The notes under the pieces were generated by a model. That model had not been told where the DNA came from, did no database searches, and saw only the letters and a program-made list of their open reading frames with translations. DNA of 64,000 nucleotides from Brevibacterium atlanticum (GTDB lineage: Bacteria; Actinomycetota; Actinomycetes; Actinomycetales; Brevibacteriaceae): positions 1,612,001 to 1,676,000 of the forward strand of contig NZ_CP050152.1 in NCBI RefSeq assembly GCF_011617245.1, in the 5' to 3' direction. Below are positions 29,745 through 39,078 of this stretch, one piece after another. The position numbers and the translations under genes are program-made. The stretch's first letter is position 1; every line of letters begins with the position of its first letter.

Positions 29745-32700
29745 GGCCAGCCGTCACCGTCGTCGTCGCCTCAAGCGACGCGGCGAGCAAGGTCGAGCTC
29801 GAAACAGCTCTGCATCCGCTTCACCCCGAGATCCCGGTCGTGGATCTCGTGGGCCTGTCGGTACGCGATGCCTCCGAGATTCCCGCCGTCGCGGAATCGG
29901 ACTTCCTGTGGTTCCTCACCCCTGACTCCCGTCCGGAGCCCGACTGTCTCGACGCACTCCTCGACGCCATCGGCGAAACCGAATCCGTGGCCGCCGTGGG
30001 ACCCAAGCTCATGCGCGGCGACCGCATCGTCTCCGCCGGAGTGAGCACCACCTCGGCGGGGGAGCGATTCAACCCCGTCGGCTCCGGCGAGATCGATCAG
30101 GGTCAGCGCGACGGTCGCACGGAGACCCTCGGACTGGACCTGCCCGGCATGCTCATCGCCACCGCCGAACTGACCCGGATCGGTGCGCCCTCCCGCGTGC
30201 TCGGCCCCGCCTACCGCGGCATCGAATACTCCCGGCGCCTGCGCGACCTCGGCCGGCGTGTCATCCTCGCCCCGCGCGCACGGATGGAGATCTCCGCCGA
30301 GGCGGCCGCCGGCTTGGGATCGTCCCCGCAGCCGCCCGTGTCGAAGTTCCAGATCCGCACCGAGCAGCGCTACCGACTCAGCCTCGCCAGTCCCGGAGCC
30401 GCCTCGCTGTTCGGGCTGCTCGTCGTCGTCAACCTCGGGCACATCCTCGGCGGGCTGCTGTCGAACAACCTCCGCTCTGCCGGTTGGCATCTCAGCGCCC
30501 TGTTCGGGCTCGCCGCCGACATCACCACCACGGCGCCCCTGCGCCGGGCCAACGCCCGCCGCAGCCGCCTGGCCAAACGCACAAGCACCTCCCATGTGGC
30601 CGCGCTGTTCGCCGATGACGACGAACTGGCCGTCCAACGACGCTCGATGAGCGGCGAGGCCGAGGACCCGCGCCCGGCCGAAGTCCCCACCGGCGGGGTC
30701 GACCCCGACGCCGAACTCAACCCGATCGGCGACACCGAGGAGGCCATCGACTCGTTCTCGCGCCTCGAGGTCTCGGGCGGATCGAGCCTGCTGCGGATGC
30801 CGCTGACCTACGTGGTGCTCGCCGCCCTCGTCATCAGCGGGTTCATCTCCTACCGACTCTTCGGTCCGGGCCACCTCGTCGGCGGTGCCCTGGGCTCGAC
30901 CGACGTCGGCATCGGCGAGATCTTCTCCCGGCTGCTCGGTCGACACCTCGACATCTCGACGGGTTCCGCGGTGCCCGCAGACCCCTACCACCTCGTCATC
31001 GGGGTCCTCTCCCTGCTCTTCTTCGGCCATGTCGACATCATGGTCAGGACGCTTCTGCTCGCCGCTCCCGTCCTCGCCGGGATCGCCGCGTATGCCGGCG
31101 CCGGAACCGTCGTACCGCGGAAATGGGTGCGCGGCTTCGCGGCCCTGCTGTGGGTCGCCTCACCGCTGTTCACCACTGCGCTCTCGGACGGCCGCCTCGG
31201 CGTGGTCATCGTCTGGATCGCCGCGCCGCTGCTGGCGATGACACTGCGACGCAGCCTGCGCACCGGGTCGATCGCGGCCGCGGCGGGCAGCGGACTGCTG
31301 CTGTTCCTCATCGTCTCCGGCATCCCGCTGCTGCTGATCGCGGCCGTCCTCGGCACCGTCGTGCTGCTGTCGGCCGGACGCGGGCTGCGTCATCTGTGGC
31401 TGCTCGCACCGACGGTGTTCCTCGGATGGCCGTGGCTGTGGGCGCTGGTCCGCGAACCCGGGGCGCTGCTGACCATGCCCGGACAGACACTGGCACCGCA
31501 GGCGGCGCCGACGTACCTGCTGGCCGTCGGATTCCCCGGCCCCATCGACATGTCGTGGCTGTCCGATCTCGCCGCCCGCATCGGAATCGATGCGGTCTCA
31601 CCGAGCATCCTCCAGCTGTGGGCGCCGGTGCTCATGCTGCCGATGCTCGTGCTCGCCTTCTTCACCCTCATCGAGGCCAGACTCGACCTGTCCCGACTGA
31701 CCTGGGCCGTCGGCCTCTACCTGACGGGCCTCATCGTCGCCGCAGCCCAAGTGCACCTGCCCGCACAGACCGGCCCCTTCGACCTCATCGGCTCCTATCC
31801 GGCTGCCGGTCTGACATTGGTCAGCCTCGGTTCGATCCTGCTGCTCGCCCTCGGGGCCGACCGCACCGCCGCCATCCGCGGTTCCGGCCCAACCGGCGGG
31901 CGGCTGCCGATGCGCGGCCTCGTCGGGCTCGTCGCCGTCGCCGCCGTCGGACTCATCGCCATCGGTGCCGGCCGGGCCCAGGTCTCGACCGACGCCGTCA
32001 CCGCCACCGAGGACAGCACCGTGCCGGCACTGGCGGCCGACCGGGCCGACGGTGCATCACAGGCGCGGACACTGCGCCTGGACAACGTCGACGGTGAGGT
32101 CATGGCCACGCTCGTCTCGGCCGCGGACGGAACCGTTCTGGGCACCTCCACCGTGACCGACGCGGACACCGTCGGTGGTTGGCCGTGGCAGCGGCGTCCG
32201 CTGCCGATCCCCGAGGACCAGGTGCTCGTCGCCCAGGCCGCGGCCGCCCTGTCGGCCGACGACGCCGGTGACGTCAGCGACATCCTCGGAGAACTCGGCG
32301 TCGACTTCGTCCTCGTCGACTCGGGCGCCGACGGGCTGCAGAATTCCGTGTCCGCGGCACAGGGGCTGCTGCCGGTCGGGCCCACCGAATCCGGTGAGCT
32401 GTGGCGGGTCGACAAACCCTACAGCGGACGGTTCCTCATCCGCGATTCCGAGGGAGCGCTGAGCACCGCACGGATGCACGGAACGACCACCGCCGAGGTG
32501 CCTGCCGGTGAGGACGATCGCACCCTCATCGTCGCCGACGCCTCCCACGGCATCTCCGCACGCCTCGACGGCGAAACATTGCCGACGCCGAAGAACGCGG
32601 GCGAGACCTGGATGAGCGAGTTCGACCTCCCCGCCTCCGGAGGCACCGTCGAGATCTCCCTGAACTCACCGCTCTACCCCGTCGGCGTCGTCATCGGCTG

Positions 32701-32821
32701 GGTGTTCGGAGCGCTGGCCGTCATCGTCGCCATTCCCTTCGGCGAGACGAACCGCACCCGGCAGCGAACGAGGACGAAGAGCGACACAACAGCCCGTGTC
32801 AGCGAGGAGACGAGAGCATGA
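29741..32821 (+). CDS. large membrane protein with degenerate family-2 glycosyltransferase domain
   Basis: 1026 residues. An N-terminal GT2-like fold (about 1-215) is followed by about 12-14 membrane segments (from about 220) and a C-terminal extracytoplasmic region ending in one more membrane helix (about 965-990). Actinobacterial relatives carry LHDDSxP in the donor site; here the segment reads FLWFLTPDSRPEPDCLD, so the first metal Asp is missing, and the N-terminal strand region is shorter than usual. Catalysis is therefore doubtful. Neighbours whiB2 and DUF5719 overlap it by four bases on each side, a conserved order in Micrococcales. Likely a role in envelope glycan assembly; inference. 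Confidence 0.78.
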   Translation: MRPAVTVVVASSDAASKVELETALHPLHPEIPVVDLVGLSVRDASEIPAVAESDFLWFLTPDSRPEPDCLDALLDAIGETESVAAVGPKLMRGDRIVSAGVSTTSAGERFNPVGSGEIDQGQRDGRTETLGLDLPGMLIATAELTRIGAPSRVLGPAYRGIEYSRRLRDLGRRVILAPRARMEISAEAAAGLGSSPQPPVSKFQIRTEQRYRLSLASPGAASLFGLLVVVNLGHILGGLLSNNLRSAGWHLSALFGLAADITTTAPLRRANARRSRLAKRTSTSHVAALFADDDELAVQRRSMSGEAEDPRPAEVPTGGVDPDAELNPIGDTEEAIDSFSRLEVSGGSSLLRMPLTYVVLAALVISGFISYRLFGPGHLVGGALGSTDVGIGEIFSRLLGRHLDISTGSAVPADPYHLVIGVLSLLFFGHVDIMVRTLLLAAPVLAGIAAYAGAGTVVPRKWVRGFAALLWVASPLFTTALSDGRLGVVIVWIAAPLLAMTLRRSLRTGSIAAAAGSGLLLFLIVSGIPLLLIAAVLGTVVLLSAGRGLRHLWLLAPTVFLGWPWLWALVREPGALLTMPGQTLAPQAAPTYLLAVGFPGPIDMSWLSDLAARIGIDAVSPSILQLWAPVLMLPMLVLAFFTLIEARLDLSRLTWAVGLYLTGLIVAAAQVHLPAQTGPFDLIGSYPAAGLTLVSLGSILLLALGADRTAAIRGSGPTGGRLPMRGLVGLVAVAAVGLIAIGAGRAQVSTDAVTATEDSTVPALAADRADGASQARTLRLDNVDGEVMATLVSAADGTVLGTSTVTDADTVGGWPWQRRPLPIPEDQVLVAQAAAALSADDAGDVSDILGELGVDFVLVDSGADGLQNSVSAAQGLLPVGPTESGELWRVDKPYSGRFLIRDSEGALSTARMHGTTTAEVPAGEDDRTLIVADASHGISARLDGETLPTPKNAGETWMSEFDLPASGGTVEISLNSPLYPVGVVIGWVFGALAVIVAIPFGETNRTRQRTRTKSDTTARVSEETRA

Positions 32822-34275
32822 AGCATCTGCGCAGCATCGTGACCTTCGCGGCCATCGCCGTGCCCGGAGTGCTCGTGGCCACGACCTCCTTCCTCACCCC
32901 GCTGACCCCCGGCACCCTCGACCGCAGCCCCGAACAGGTGCGCATGCCGACGGCCGATACCCGCGCCATCTGCCCCGGGCCGCTGCTCACCGACGGTGAA
33001 GCCGAAGGCACGGACGCCGAGTTCGTCGACGATTCGAAGGTCTCGACTCGTGTCGTCTCGGCCTCGGCACCGATCGGAGCAGCCGACGGATCCACCTCCT
33101 CGGCGCGCCTGCAGGTCGCCGACCTCGGCGGTTCCGTCGACTTCGACAACCCCGTCGGCCAGGGCTTCGTCTCCGGCGATGACACCATCGGCTCGACGAA
33201 GCGGGTCACGGGGTTCGCCCGTCCGGGGGCACCCGCGCTGACCACCGGGCTCGAGACCGTCGAAGGCAGCTCCGGCGACCTCACGGGTCTGGCCGCGCTC
33301 ACCTGCGCACAGGCCTCGAGCAGCTTCCGGATCCTCGCCGGCTCGGGAGCGACCGGGTCGAACTCCCAACTCCTGCTGAGCAACCCGGGCGACGTGCCCG
33401 TCCAGGCGAAGGTCACGCTGATGACTCCCTCGGGATCCTCGACCGACCCGACAGAGGTGAGCATCAAAGCCGGTGAACAGCGCGCCGTGCGGCTGGCCGG
33501 ACTGGCCGCCGGTGCCGAAGCCCTGGCGGTCGACGTCACCGTCGACGGGGGCGTCCTCGCGGGGTCCGTGCAGGAGACCGTCCTCGACGGGCTCCGGCCC
33601 CAGGGCATCGACTTGGCTGCCGCCGGAGCCGATGCAGCTCGGCAGCAGGTACTGACCGGATTGAGCGGCAAGGACGTGCGGGTGCGCGTGGCCAACCCGG
33701 GTGAGGACCTCGCCGAGGTCTCGCTCAAGGCCTACGGGCCCGACGGCGAGATCGACATCCCCCGTTCCTCCATGACCGTCGTCGGTCGCGGTGTCGCCGA
33801 GGCCGACCTCGGCGATCTCGACGCCACCAGTGTGGTGCTCGACGCGAACCGGCAGGTCCAGGCCGGAGCGTTCATCGGCCGAGACGGGCAGAAGGGGGCG
33901 GCCGACTTCGGCAGCGTTCAGAGCACACCTGACCTCGCCGAGACCCAGATCATGGCCCTGCCCCGCACCGGCAGCAGCTCCCTGCAGATCTCTCCGGGCC
34001 AAGGCCAGGTGCAGGTGCAGGGAATGCTCGACGACGGATCACTGTCCGATCCGCAGACCGTCGACCTCAACCCCACCGGCACCACCGTGCTCGACCCCAA
34101 CGAGGTGTCCGACGAACCCGTGCGGGCATTGGTGATCCATGGTGCGCAGGCCTCGGGGTCACAGTCCGACGGCGTCCATGCGAGCCTGGTCGTGACCACC
34201 GACGACGGCATCTCATCCGTGGCTCCCGCCCCGGCGCCGGCCGGAGTCGCCTACCGCGACATCCGCCTCGGCTGA
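32818..34275 (+). CDS. DUF5719 family exported protein
   Basis: 485 residues with an N-terminal membrane anchor or uncleaved signal (FAAIAVPGVLVATTSFL) followed by an extracytoplasmic beta-rich region of repeated Gly/Ser/Val strands (SNSQLLLSNPGDVPVQAKVTL and similar). No catalytic motif. The family always follows the membrane glycosyltransferase-like gene in related genomes, so the two proteins probably work together at the cell surface; that is inference. ATGA overlap with the upstream gene. Confidence 0.78.
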   Translation: MKHLRSIVTFAAIAVPGVLVATTSFLTPLTPGTLDRSPEQVRMPTADTRAICPGPLLTDGEAEGTDAEFVDDSKVSTRVVSASAPIGAADGSTSSARLQVADLGGSVDFDNPVGQGFVSGDDTIGSTKRVTGFARPGAPALTTGLETVEGSSGDLTGLAALTCAQASSSFRILAGSGATGSNSQLLLSNPGDVPVQAKVTLMTPSGSSTDPTEVSIKAGEQRAVRLAGLAAGAEALAVDVTVDGGVLAGSVQETVLDGLRPQGIDLAAAGADAARQQVLTGLSGKDVRVRVANPGEDLAEVSLKAYGPDGEIDIPRSSMTVVGRGVAEADLGDLDATSVVLDANRQVQAGAFIGRDGQKGAADFGSVQSTPDLAETQIMALPRTGSSSLQISPGQGQVQVQGMLDDGSLSDPQTVDLNPTGTTVLDPNEVSDEPVRALVIHGAQASGSQSDGVHASLVVTTDDGISSVAPAPAPAGVAYRDIRLG

Positions 34276-34302
34276 CAGGCAGGCAGTCGGGCCGGCTGAT
34301 GA

Positions 34303-34665
34303 TCAGGTGCGTCGGAGGATGTCGACCTGATCGGCGACGACCTCGGCGATGAGCGCATCCCTCGTGTCCGCCTCGGCGTGGTCCTCGATGACCCGGCGGT
34401 AGAGGACGATGTGTGTGAGACGGTTCGACGTTGCGGGGAAAACCCGGCCGAAGCACGGCTCGGTCGAACTCGCCGGGGGGACGCCGTCGATGGCGAAGAT
34501 CACCTCGGCGAGAAGGGCGGGTTCCCGCTCCCGCATCCGCGCGAATTCCGCGGCTGCGACCTTGGCGAAGCTCTGCGCCCGAGACAGCCGCGCAGGCACC
34601 TGGGCACGGTGCAACGGGGAACGCAGCCCCCGGCCGTGCCGGTCGCGATACCGCCTCGATCTCAT
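34303..34665 (-). CDS. metallopeptidase family protein (zincin-like, DUF1025-type)
   Basis: A 120-residue protein with the hallmark N-terminus RYRDRHGRGLRSPL and the strand AEVIFAIDGVPP, followed by THIVLYRRVIE. The C-terminal helix VVADQVDILRR stands where the zincin-like HExxH helix is in better preserved relatives, so no zinc motif remains and peptidase activity is unlikely. M. tuberculosis Rv3259 occupies the same place, divergent from the DUF3499 gene. Convergent with DUF5719. Confidence 0.75.
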   Translation of the reverse strand: MRSRRYRDRHGRGLRSPLHRAQVPARLSRAQSFAKVAAAEFARMREREPALLAEVIFAIDGVPPASSTEPCFGRVFPATSNRLTHIVLYRRVIEDHAEADTRDALIAEVVADQVDILRRT

Positions 34666-34724
34666 AGCACGTCATTCTACGGGCGAGACCGCCCTGCCTG
34701 AGCGAATCGGGCACCTGCGGCGTG

Positions 34725-34730
34725 TAGAGT
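34725..34730 (+). promoter_or_regulatory. -10 box of the DUF3499/manB operon
   Basis: TAGAGT eight bases before GTG 34739. Identical hexamer to the birA box. Implies a leaderless or almost leaderless mRNA. Confidence 0.45.
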
Positions 34731-34738
34731 GGTGGACT

Positions 34739-35131
34739 GTGTCAGCCGTGAGAATGTGTTCCAAAGTCAGCTGCTCGCGCCCCGCCGCCGCCACCATGAC
34801 GTACGTGCACGCTGATGCGACCGTCGTCATCGGCCCGCTGGGCCGACGAGCCGAGCCGGGTGCCCACGATCTGTGTGCCGAGCATGCGGCGAAGCTGACC
34901 CCTCCGGTGGACTGGCAGCTCATCCGCATCGAGTCGGGCCAGGCGCCGCCCGAACGCAGCCGAGACGATCTGCTGGCCATCGCCGATGCCGTCCGCGAGG
35001 CCGCCGACCGGGCAGACGTCAGGTCGACACACACCGAGACCGGCGCCGCGGGTCCCGAGCGGACCAGTTCATCCGACCAGGCTCAGAGCGGACGCAAGCA
35101 CGGCCACCTGCGCATCATCGGCGACTCATGA
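34739..35131 (+). CDS. DUF3499 family protein
   Basis: A small actinobacterial protein of about 130 residues with a probable zinc site: MCSKVSCSRPAAATMTYVHA at the N-terminus and DLCAEHAAKL further on supply three Cys and one or two His. The C-terminal 50 residues are hydrophilic and variable. Function unknown. GTG 34739 was chosen from the TAGAGT box and homologue length; GTG 34748 is an alternative, and the ORF extends left to 34409 without support. Overlaps manB by four bases (ATGA), the same neighbour as in M. tuberculosis (Rv3258c, Rv3257c). Confidence 0.85.
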   Translation: MSAVRMCSKVSCSRPAAATMTYVHADATVVIGPLGRRAEPGAHDLCAEHAAKLTPPVDWQLIRIESGQAPPERSRDDLLAIADAVREAADRADVRSTHTETGAAGPERTSSSDQAQSGRKHGHLRIIGDS

Positions 35132-36612
35132 GCGAAGCCGCAGGCGACGCCTCTGCCGGTGCTGTCCCTAGTCCTGCAGAGACGGACCCGCAGCTGACCC
35201 GCACCCGCGCCACCGCTGTGGAAGCGGCGGTCGGCGCCTACGACATCCGGGGACGGATCCCGGACCAGCTCGATGCGGACACCGTCTTCTCCCTCGGCTG
35301 GGCGACGGCAGTGACGATGTCCGAACTCCACACCAGCACCGAGGTGGTCATCGGTCACGATATGCGTCCGAGCTCGCCCGGCTTCGCCCGAGCCTTCGCC
35401 GCCGGTGTCGAGACCGCCGGATCGCGACCGATCCTGCTCGGGCTGTGCTCGACCGATCAGCTGTACTTCGCCTCCGGCATCGTCGATCTGCCCGGTGCGA
35501 TGATCACCGCCAGCCACAACCCCGCCGACTACAACGGCATCAAGATCTGCGGGCCGCGAGCCGCAGGCGTCAGCCTCGCCTCGGGACTCGGCCGGATCAG
35601 GGAACTCGCCCCCACTGCTCCCGCATCGGGCGACGGCGGCATCGAGGTCGACGAATCCGCCGCGGCTCAGATGCGTCAGCAGTATGCGGCCCGCATCCGC
35701 GACCTCACCCGCGTCGACGAGGTGACGGGACTGCGGATCGTCCTCGACGCGGGAAACGGCATGGCCGGGCGCCTCCTCGGTGAGGTCTTCGGCACCGACG
35801 CAGGAGCCGCCGCGGTGCCCTTCGACGTGATCGGTCTGTTCACCGAACTCGACGGTACGTTCCCCAACCACGAGGCGAACCCGCTCAAACCCGAGAACCT
35901 CGTCGATGCGGCTCGCGCTGTCGTCGAGACCGGAGCCGACCTCGGACTCGTCTTCGACGGGGACGCCGACCGGTGCTTCTTCATCGACGAGGCGGGAGCG
36001 ACGATGTCCCCCTCGGCCGTCGGCGCGCTTGTCGCAGAGCGCGAGATCGCGCGGTCCAGAGCGGCAGGAGTCGCGGAACCGACGGTCATCCACAACCTCA
36101 TCACCTCCCGCAGCGTGGCCGAGACGATCACGGCTGCCGGAGGGCGGGCCCTGCGGTCGAAGGTCGGTCACTCGGGCATCAAGACGCTCATGGCAGAGAC
36201 CGGAGCGGTCTTCGCCTGCGAACATTCCGCGCACTTCTACTTCCACGAATTCTTCGGCGCGGACTCGGGCATGCTCGCCGCCTGCCACCTCATCGCCGCC
36301 CTCGCCGAATCGGACGCGCCGGCCTCACGGCTGGTTGACTCCTACGACCGGTTCTTCCAGTCCGGGGAGATCAACTTCACCGTCGCCGACCCCGACGCCG
36401 TGCTCGCCGACTTCGCCGCCCACGCGGAGGACTTTCCCACCAACTCCGTCGACGACCTCGACGGAATCGGCCTCCAGGGCGAGGACTGGTGGATCAACCT
36501 GCGCAAGTCCAACACCGAGCCCCTGGTCAGGCTCAATGTCGAAGCCGCGAGTGAGGCGCACATGCGAGCCCTGACACGCCGGGCCGAAGACTTCGTCACC
36601 GCCCGAGCCTGA
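35128..36612 (+). CDS. manB: phosphomannomutase / phosphoglucomutase
   Basis: Interconverts mannose-6- and mannose-1-phosphate, the step after ManA toward GDP-mannose. The phosphoserine loop is ITASHNPADYNGIKICG, the magnesium loop is DGDADRCFFIDE, the sugar loop contains CEHSAHFYF, and the phosphate-binding loop is RKSNTEPLVRLN. About 494 residues, with a 35-residue N-terminal leader before AYDIRGRIPDQL. ATG 35128 overlaps the DUF3499 stop. All four active-site loops are intact. Confidence 0.94.
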   Translation: MSEAAGDASAGAVPSPAETDPQLTRTRATAVEAAVGAYDIRGRIPDQLDADTVFSLGWATAVTMSELHTSTEVVIGHDMRPSSPGFARAFAAGVETAGSRPILLGLCSTDQLYFASGIVDLPGAMITASHNPADYNGIKICGPRAAGVSLASGLGRIRELAPTAPASGDGGIEVDESAAAQMRQQYAARIRDLTRVDEVTGLRIVLDAGNGMAGRLLGEVFGTDAGAAAVPFDVIGLFTELDGTFPNHEANPLKPENLVDAARAVVETGADLGLVFDGDADRCFFIDEAGATMSPSAVGALVAEREIARSRAAGVAEPTVIHNLITSRSVAETITAAGGRALRSKVGHSGIKTLMAETGAVFACEHSAHFYFHEFFGADSGMLAACHLIAALAESDAPASRLVDSYDRFFQSGEINFTVADPDAVLADFAAHAEDFPTNSVDDLDGIGLQGEDWWINLRKSNTEPLVRLNVEAASEAHMRALTRRAEDFVTARA

Positions 36613-36715
36613 CCGAGCGCATCCGGCCCGTCCGCAGACCGAGCGGAATGGGACAAGCCTGCTGCTCGGGCCATAGACTCGGGGACGATCCGACTGTCCG
36701 CCGTATGGAGGTACC

Positions 36716-38176
36716 GTGCTCGATTCCACTGACTTCAAGGTCGCCGATCTGTCTCTCGCCGAGGCCGGTCGCCACCAGATCCGACTCGCCGAACGGGAGA
36801 TGCCCGGGCTGATGGCCCTGCGCGAGGAATTCGCCTCGAGCGCACCGCTGGCCGGCGCCCGCATCGCCGGCAGCCTGCACATGACCGTGCAGACCGCGGT
36901 CCTCATCGAGACCCTCGTCGCGCTCGGAGCCGAAGTCCGCTGGGCCAGCTGCAACATCTTCTCCACCCAGGACGAAGCCGCGGCCGCAGTGGTCGTCGGC
37001 TCTGGAACCCCCGAAGCCCCGGCCGGAGTGCCGGTGTTCGCGTGGAAGGGTGAGACCCTCGAAGAGTACTGGTGGGCCGCGGACAAGATCTTCGACTTCG
37101 AAGACGGCCCGAACCTCATCCTCGACGACGGCGGCGACGCGACCATGTACGTGCTCAAGGGCACCGAGTTCGAAGCCGCCGGGGGAGTGCCCACCGCTGC
37201 CGAGGACGATCCGGAGGAGTACAAGGTCCTGCTGACCAAGATCGCGTCCGCCATCGAAACCGCCCCCGGTCGGTTCGCCCGCCTCGCCGCCGGCATCAAG
37301 GGAGTGAGCGAGGAGACGACGACCGGAGTCAACCGTCTCTACCGCCTCGCCGAACAGGGCGCACTGCCGTTCCCCGCGATCAACGTCAACGACTCCGTGA
37401 CGAAGTCGAAGTTCGACAACCGCTACGGCATCCGCCATTCGCTGCCCGACGGACTCAACCGCGCCACCGATGTCCTCATCGGCGGCAAGATCGCCGTCGT
37501 CGTCGGCTACGGCGACGTGGGCAAGGGCGCGGCAGAGGCGCTGCGCGGACAGGGGGCGCGCGTCATCGTCACCGAGATCGACCCGATCTGCGCGCTGCAG
37601 GCGACGATGGACGGCTACCAGGTCTCCCACCTCGCCGAGGTGGCTGCGCAGGCCGACATCATCATCACCACGACCGGAAACACCCGGGTCGTCGGCGTCG
37701 AGGTGCTGCAGACCCTCAAACCCGGCGCCATCGTCGGCAATGTCGGCCACTTCGACGACGAGATCGACCTGGCCGGCTTGTCCCGCCTGCCCGGGGTGGA
37801 GAAGATCGAGATCAAGCCGCAGGTCCATGAGTGGAACGTCCCGGTGCCCCCTGAAACCGGGCTCGACCGGGAGCGCACGGATTTCCTCGTCCTCTCCGAA
37901 GGTCGACTCCTCAATCTCGGCAACGCGACCGGACATCCCTCGTTCGTCATGAGCGCCTCGTTCGCCAACCAGGTGCTGGCGCAGATCGAACTGTGGACCG
38001 CGCACGAACGCTATGACGATGCGGTGCACCGGCTGGCCAAGGAACTCGACGAGAAGGTCGCGCGCCTGCACCTGCCGGCGCTCGGCGCAAAGCTCTCGGA
38101 GCTGACGAAGGAACAGGCCGAATACATCGGGGTAGACGTCGCCGGGCCCTACAAACCCGACCACTACCGGTACTGA
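36716..38176 (+). CDS. ahcY: adenosylhomocysteinase
   Basis: Splits S-adenosylhomocysteine to homocysteine and adenosine with bound NAD, recycling the product of methyltransferases. Visible: [15 protein letters not shown] with substrate residues, the NAD loop [33 protein letters not shown], and the C-terminal KPDHYRY whose Lys and Tyr reach into the next subunit's NAD site. 486 residues, including the about 40-residue insert usual in bacterial enzymes. GTG start with GGAGGT three bases before. A TAGACT box lies near 36674. Corresponds to Rv3248c near mtrA; thymidylate kinase, found between them in M. tuberculosis, is absent here. Confidence 0.96.
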   Translation: MLDSTDFKVADLSLAEAGRHQIRLAEREMPGLMALREEFASSAPLAGARIAGSLHMTVQTAVLIETLVALGAEVRWASCNIFSTQDEAAAAVVVGSGTPEAPAGVPVFAWKGETLEEYWWAADKIFDFEDGPNLILDDGGDATMYVLKGTEFEAAGGVPTAAEDDPEEYKVLLTKIASAIETAPGRFARLAAGIKGVSEETTTGVNRLYRLAEQGALPFPAINVNDSVTKSKFDNRYGIRHSLPDGLNRATDVLIGGKIAVVVGYGDVGKGAAEALRGQGARVIVTEIDPICALQATMDGYQVSHLAEVAAQADIIITTTGNTRVVGVEVLQTLKPGAIVGNVGHFDDEIDLAGLSRLPGVEKIEIKPQVHEWNVPVPPETGLDRERTDFLVLSEGRLLNLGNATGHPSFVMSASFANQVLAQIELWTAHERYDDAVHRLAKELDEKVARLHLPALGAKLSELTKEQAEYIGVDVAGPYKPDHYRY

Positions 38177-38189
38177 GCGACCCGACGGC

Positions 38190-39014
38190 TCAGCGTCCGT
38201 GCAGGCTCAGCCCGTGCGGGAGGACATCGACTCCGGCGCGGAATGACTCCGCCCTGGCCGACCGCGTCCTGGCCTTCTCGACCTCGGCGATGCGCTGGCG
38301 GTGGATGACGGCCGAGAGGAACTGTTCGGGAAACGTCCCCTCTGGCGGGGCGGGAGCGACATACGGATTGAGCTCGGTGGCGAGCTCGATCGCCCTCTGC
38401 CATCGGGACTCCTGACCGAGCTTCGGCGCCATCGCAAGGAACTGGACGATGCGACGGTGCAGACCGTCGGGCAGTGCGGAGACATCCGTGCGTGCCAACC
38501 AGTCATGCAGCTGCGGGGCGACATGGGTCTGCACCGGCGGAACGGGTGCACTGCGCTCACTGACCGCCAGCGTCCCGGCCAGGTAGTCGCCGAGGCGCTT
38601 CGCCTGCGGGGACACGAGCCCGGACAGGGCGGCGATCCCACCGCCGGTGGAGACGACTTCGAAGGGCCACAGCAGCGCCCGGATGAAGGAGTGACGGATC
38701 CGCACGGCCCCGCCGTCGTCGCGGACGATGCGCAGCCCGAGGATGAGCTTGCCGAGCGAACGCCCATGGCTGAGGACCTCGATGAGCATCGGCAGCAGCA
38801 CGAACACGCCGATGCTCATCACCGTCATCACCGAGCCGAGCAGGAGCCCGTTGAGCTCGGCGGTGCTGATCAGGAGCCAGAACATCGCGATGAGCAGCCC
38901 GATGTCGACGAGCGTGTAGACGATGTAGTCGATCAGGCAGCTGAGCGCCCTTGCCGCCAAAGCGGCGGGCTGGACGCTGAGTTCGACGGCTTCCCCGGTG
39001 ACCAGAGTACTCAC
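38190..39014 (-). CDS. RDD family membrane protein
   Basis: 274 residues. The RDD domain covers residues about 15-150: ALAARALSCLIDYIVYTLVD with the RDD-type Arg and Asp, three membrane segments and GRSLGKLILGLRIVRDDGG. The cytoplasmic C-terminal half is hydrophilic and not recognised. Function of the family is unclear. Divergent from the SpoIIM gene, with which it usually pairs in actinobacteria. GTG start 39014; convergent with ahcY, 13 bases apart. Confidence 0.85.
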   Translation of the reverse strand: MSTLVTGEAVELSVQPAALAARALSCLIDYIVYTLVDIGLLIAMFWLLISTAELNGLLLGSVMTVMSIGVFVLLPMLIEVLSHGRSLGKLILGLRIVRDDGGAVRIRHSFIRALLWPFEVVSTGGGIAALSGLVSPQAKRLGDYLAGTLAVSERSAPVPPVQTHVAPQLHDWLARTDVSALPDGLHRRIVQFLAMAPKLGQESRWQRAIELATELNPYVAPAPPEGTFPEQFLSAVIHRQRIAEVEKARTRSARAESFRAGVDVLPHGLSLHGR

Positions 39015-39066
39015 CCGACCATCGTGTCATATCTCGGCGGCCGCGTGTGGTGGCCGGGGACTCCGT

Positions 39067-39072
39067 TAGGGT
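39067..39072 (+). promoter_or_regulatory. -10 box of the SpoIIM-family gene, leaderless
   Basis: TAGGGT six bases (TGAGGC) before ATG 39079. Confidence 0.5.
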
Positions 39073-39078
39073 TGAGGC

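Noticed and set aside
36613..36715. SAH-responsive riboswitch before ahcY
   Set aside because: Only about 100 bases, with a probable -10 near 36674 leaving a leader of about 30; too short, and no pseudoknot segments were seen.
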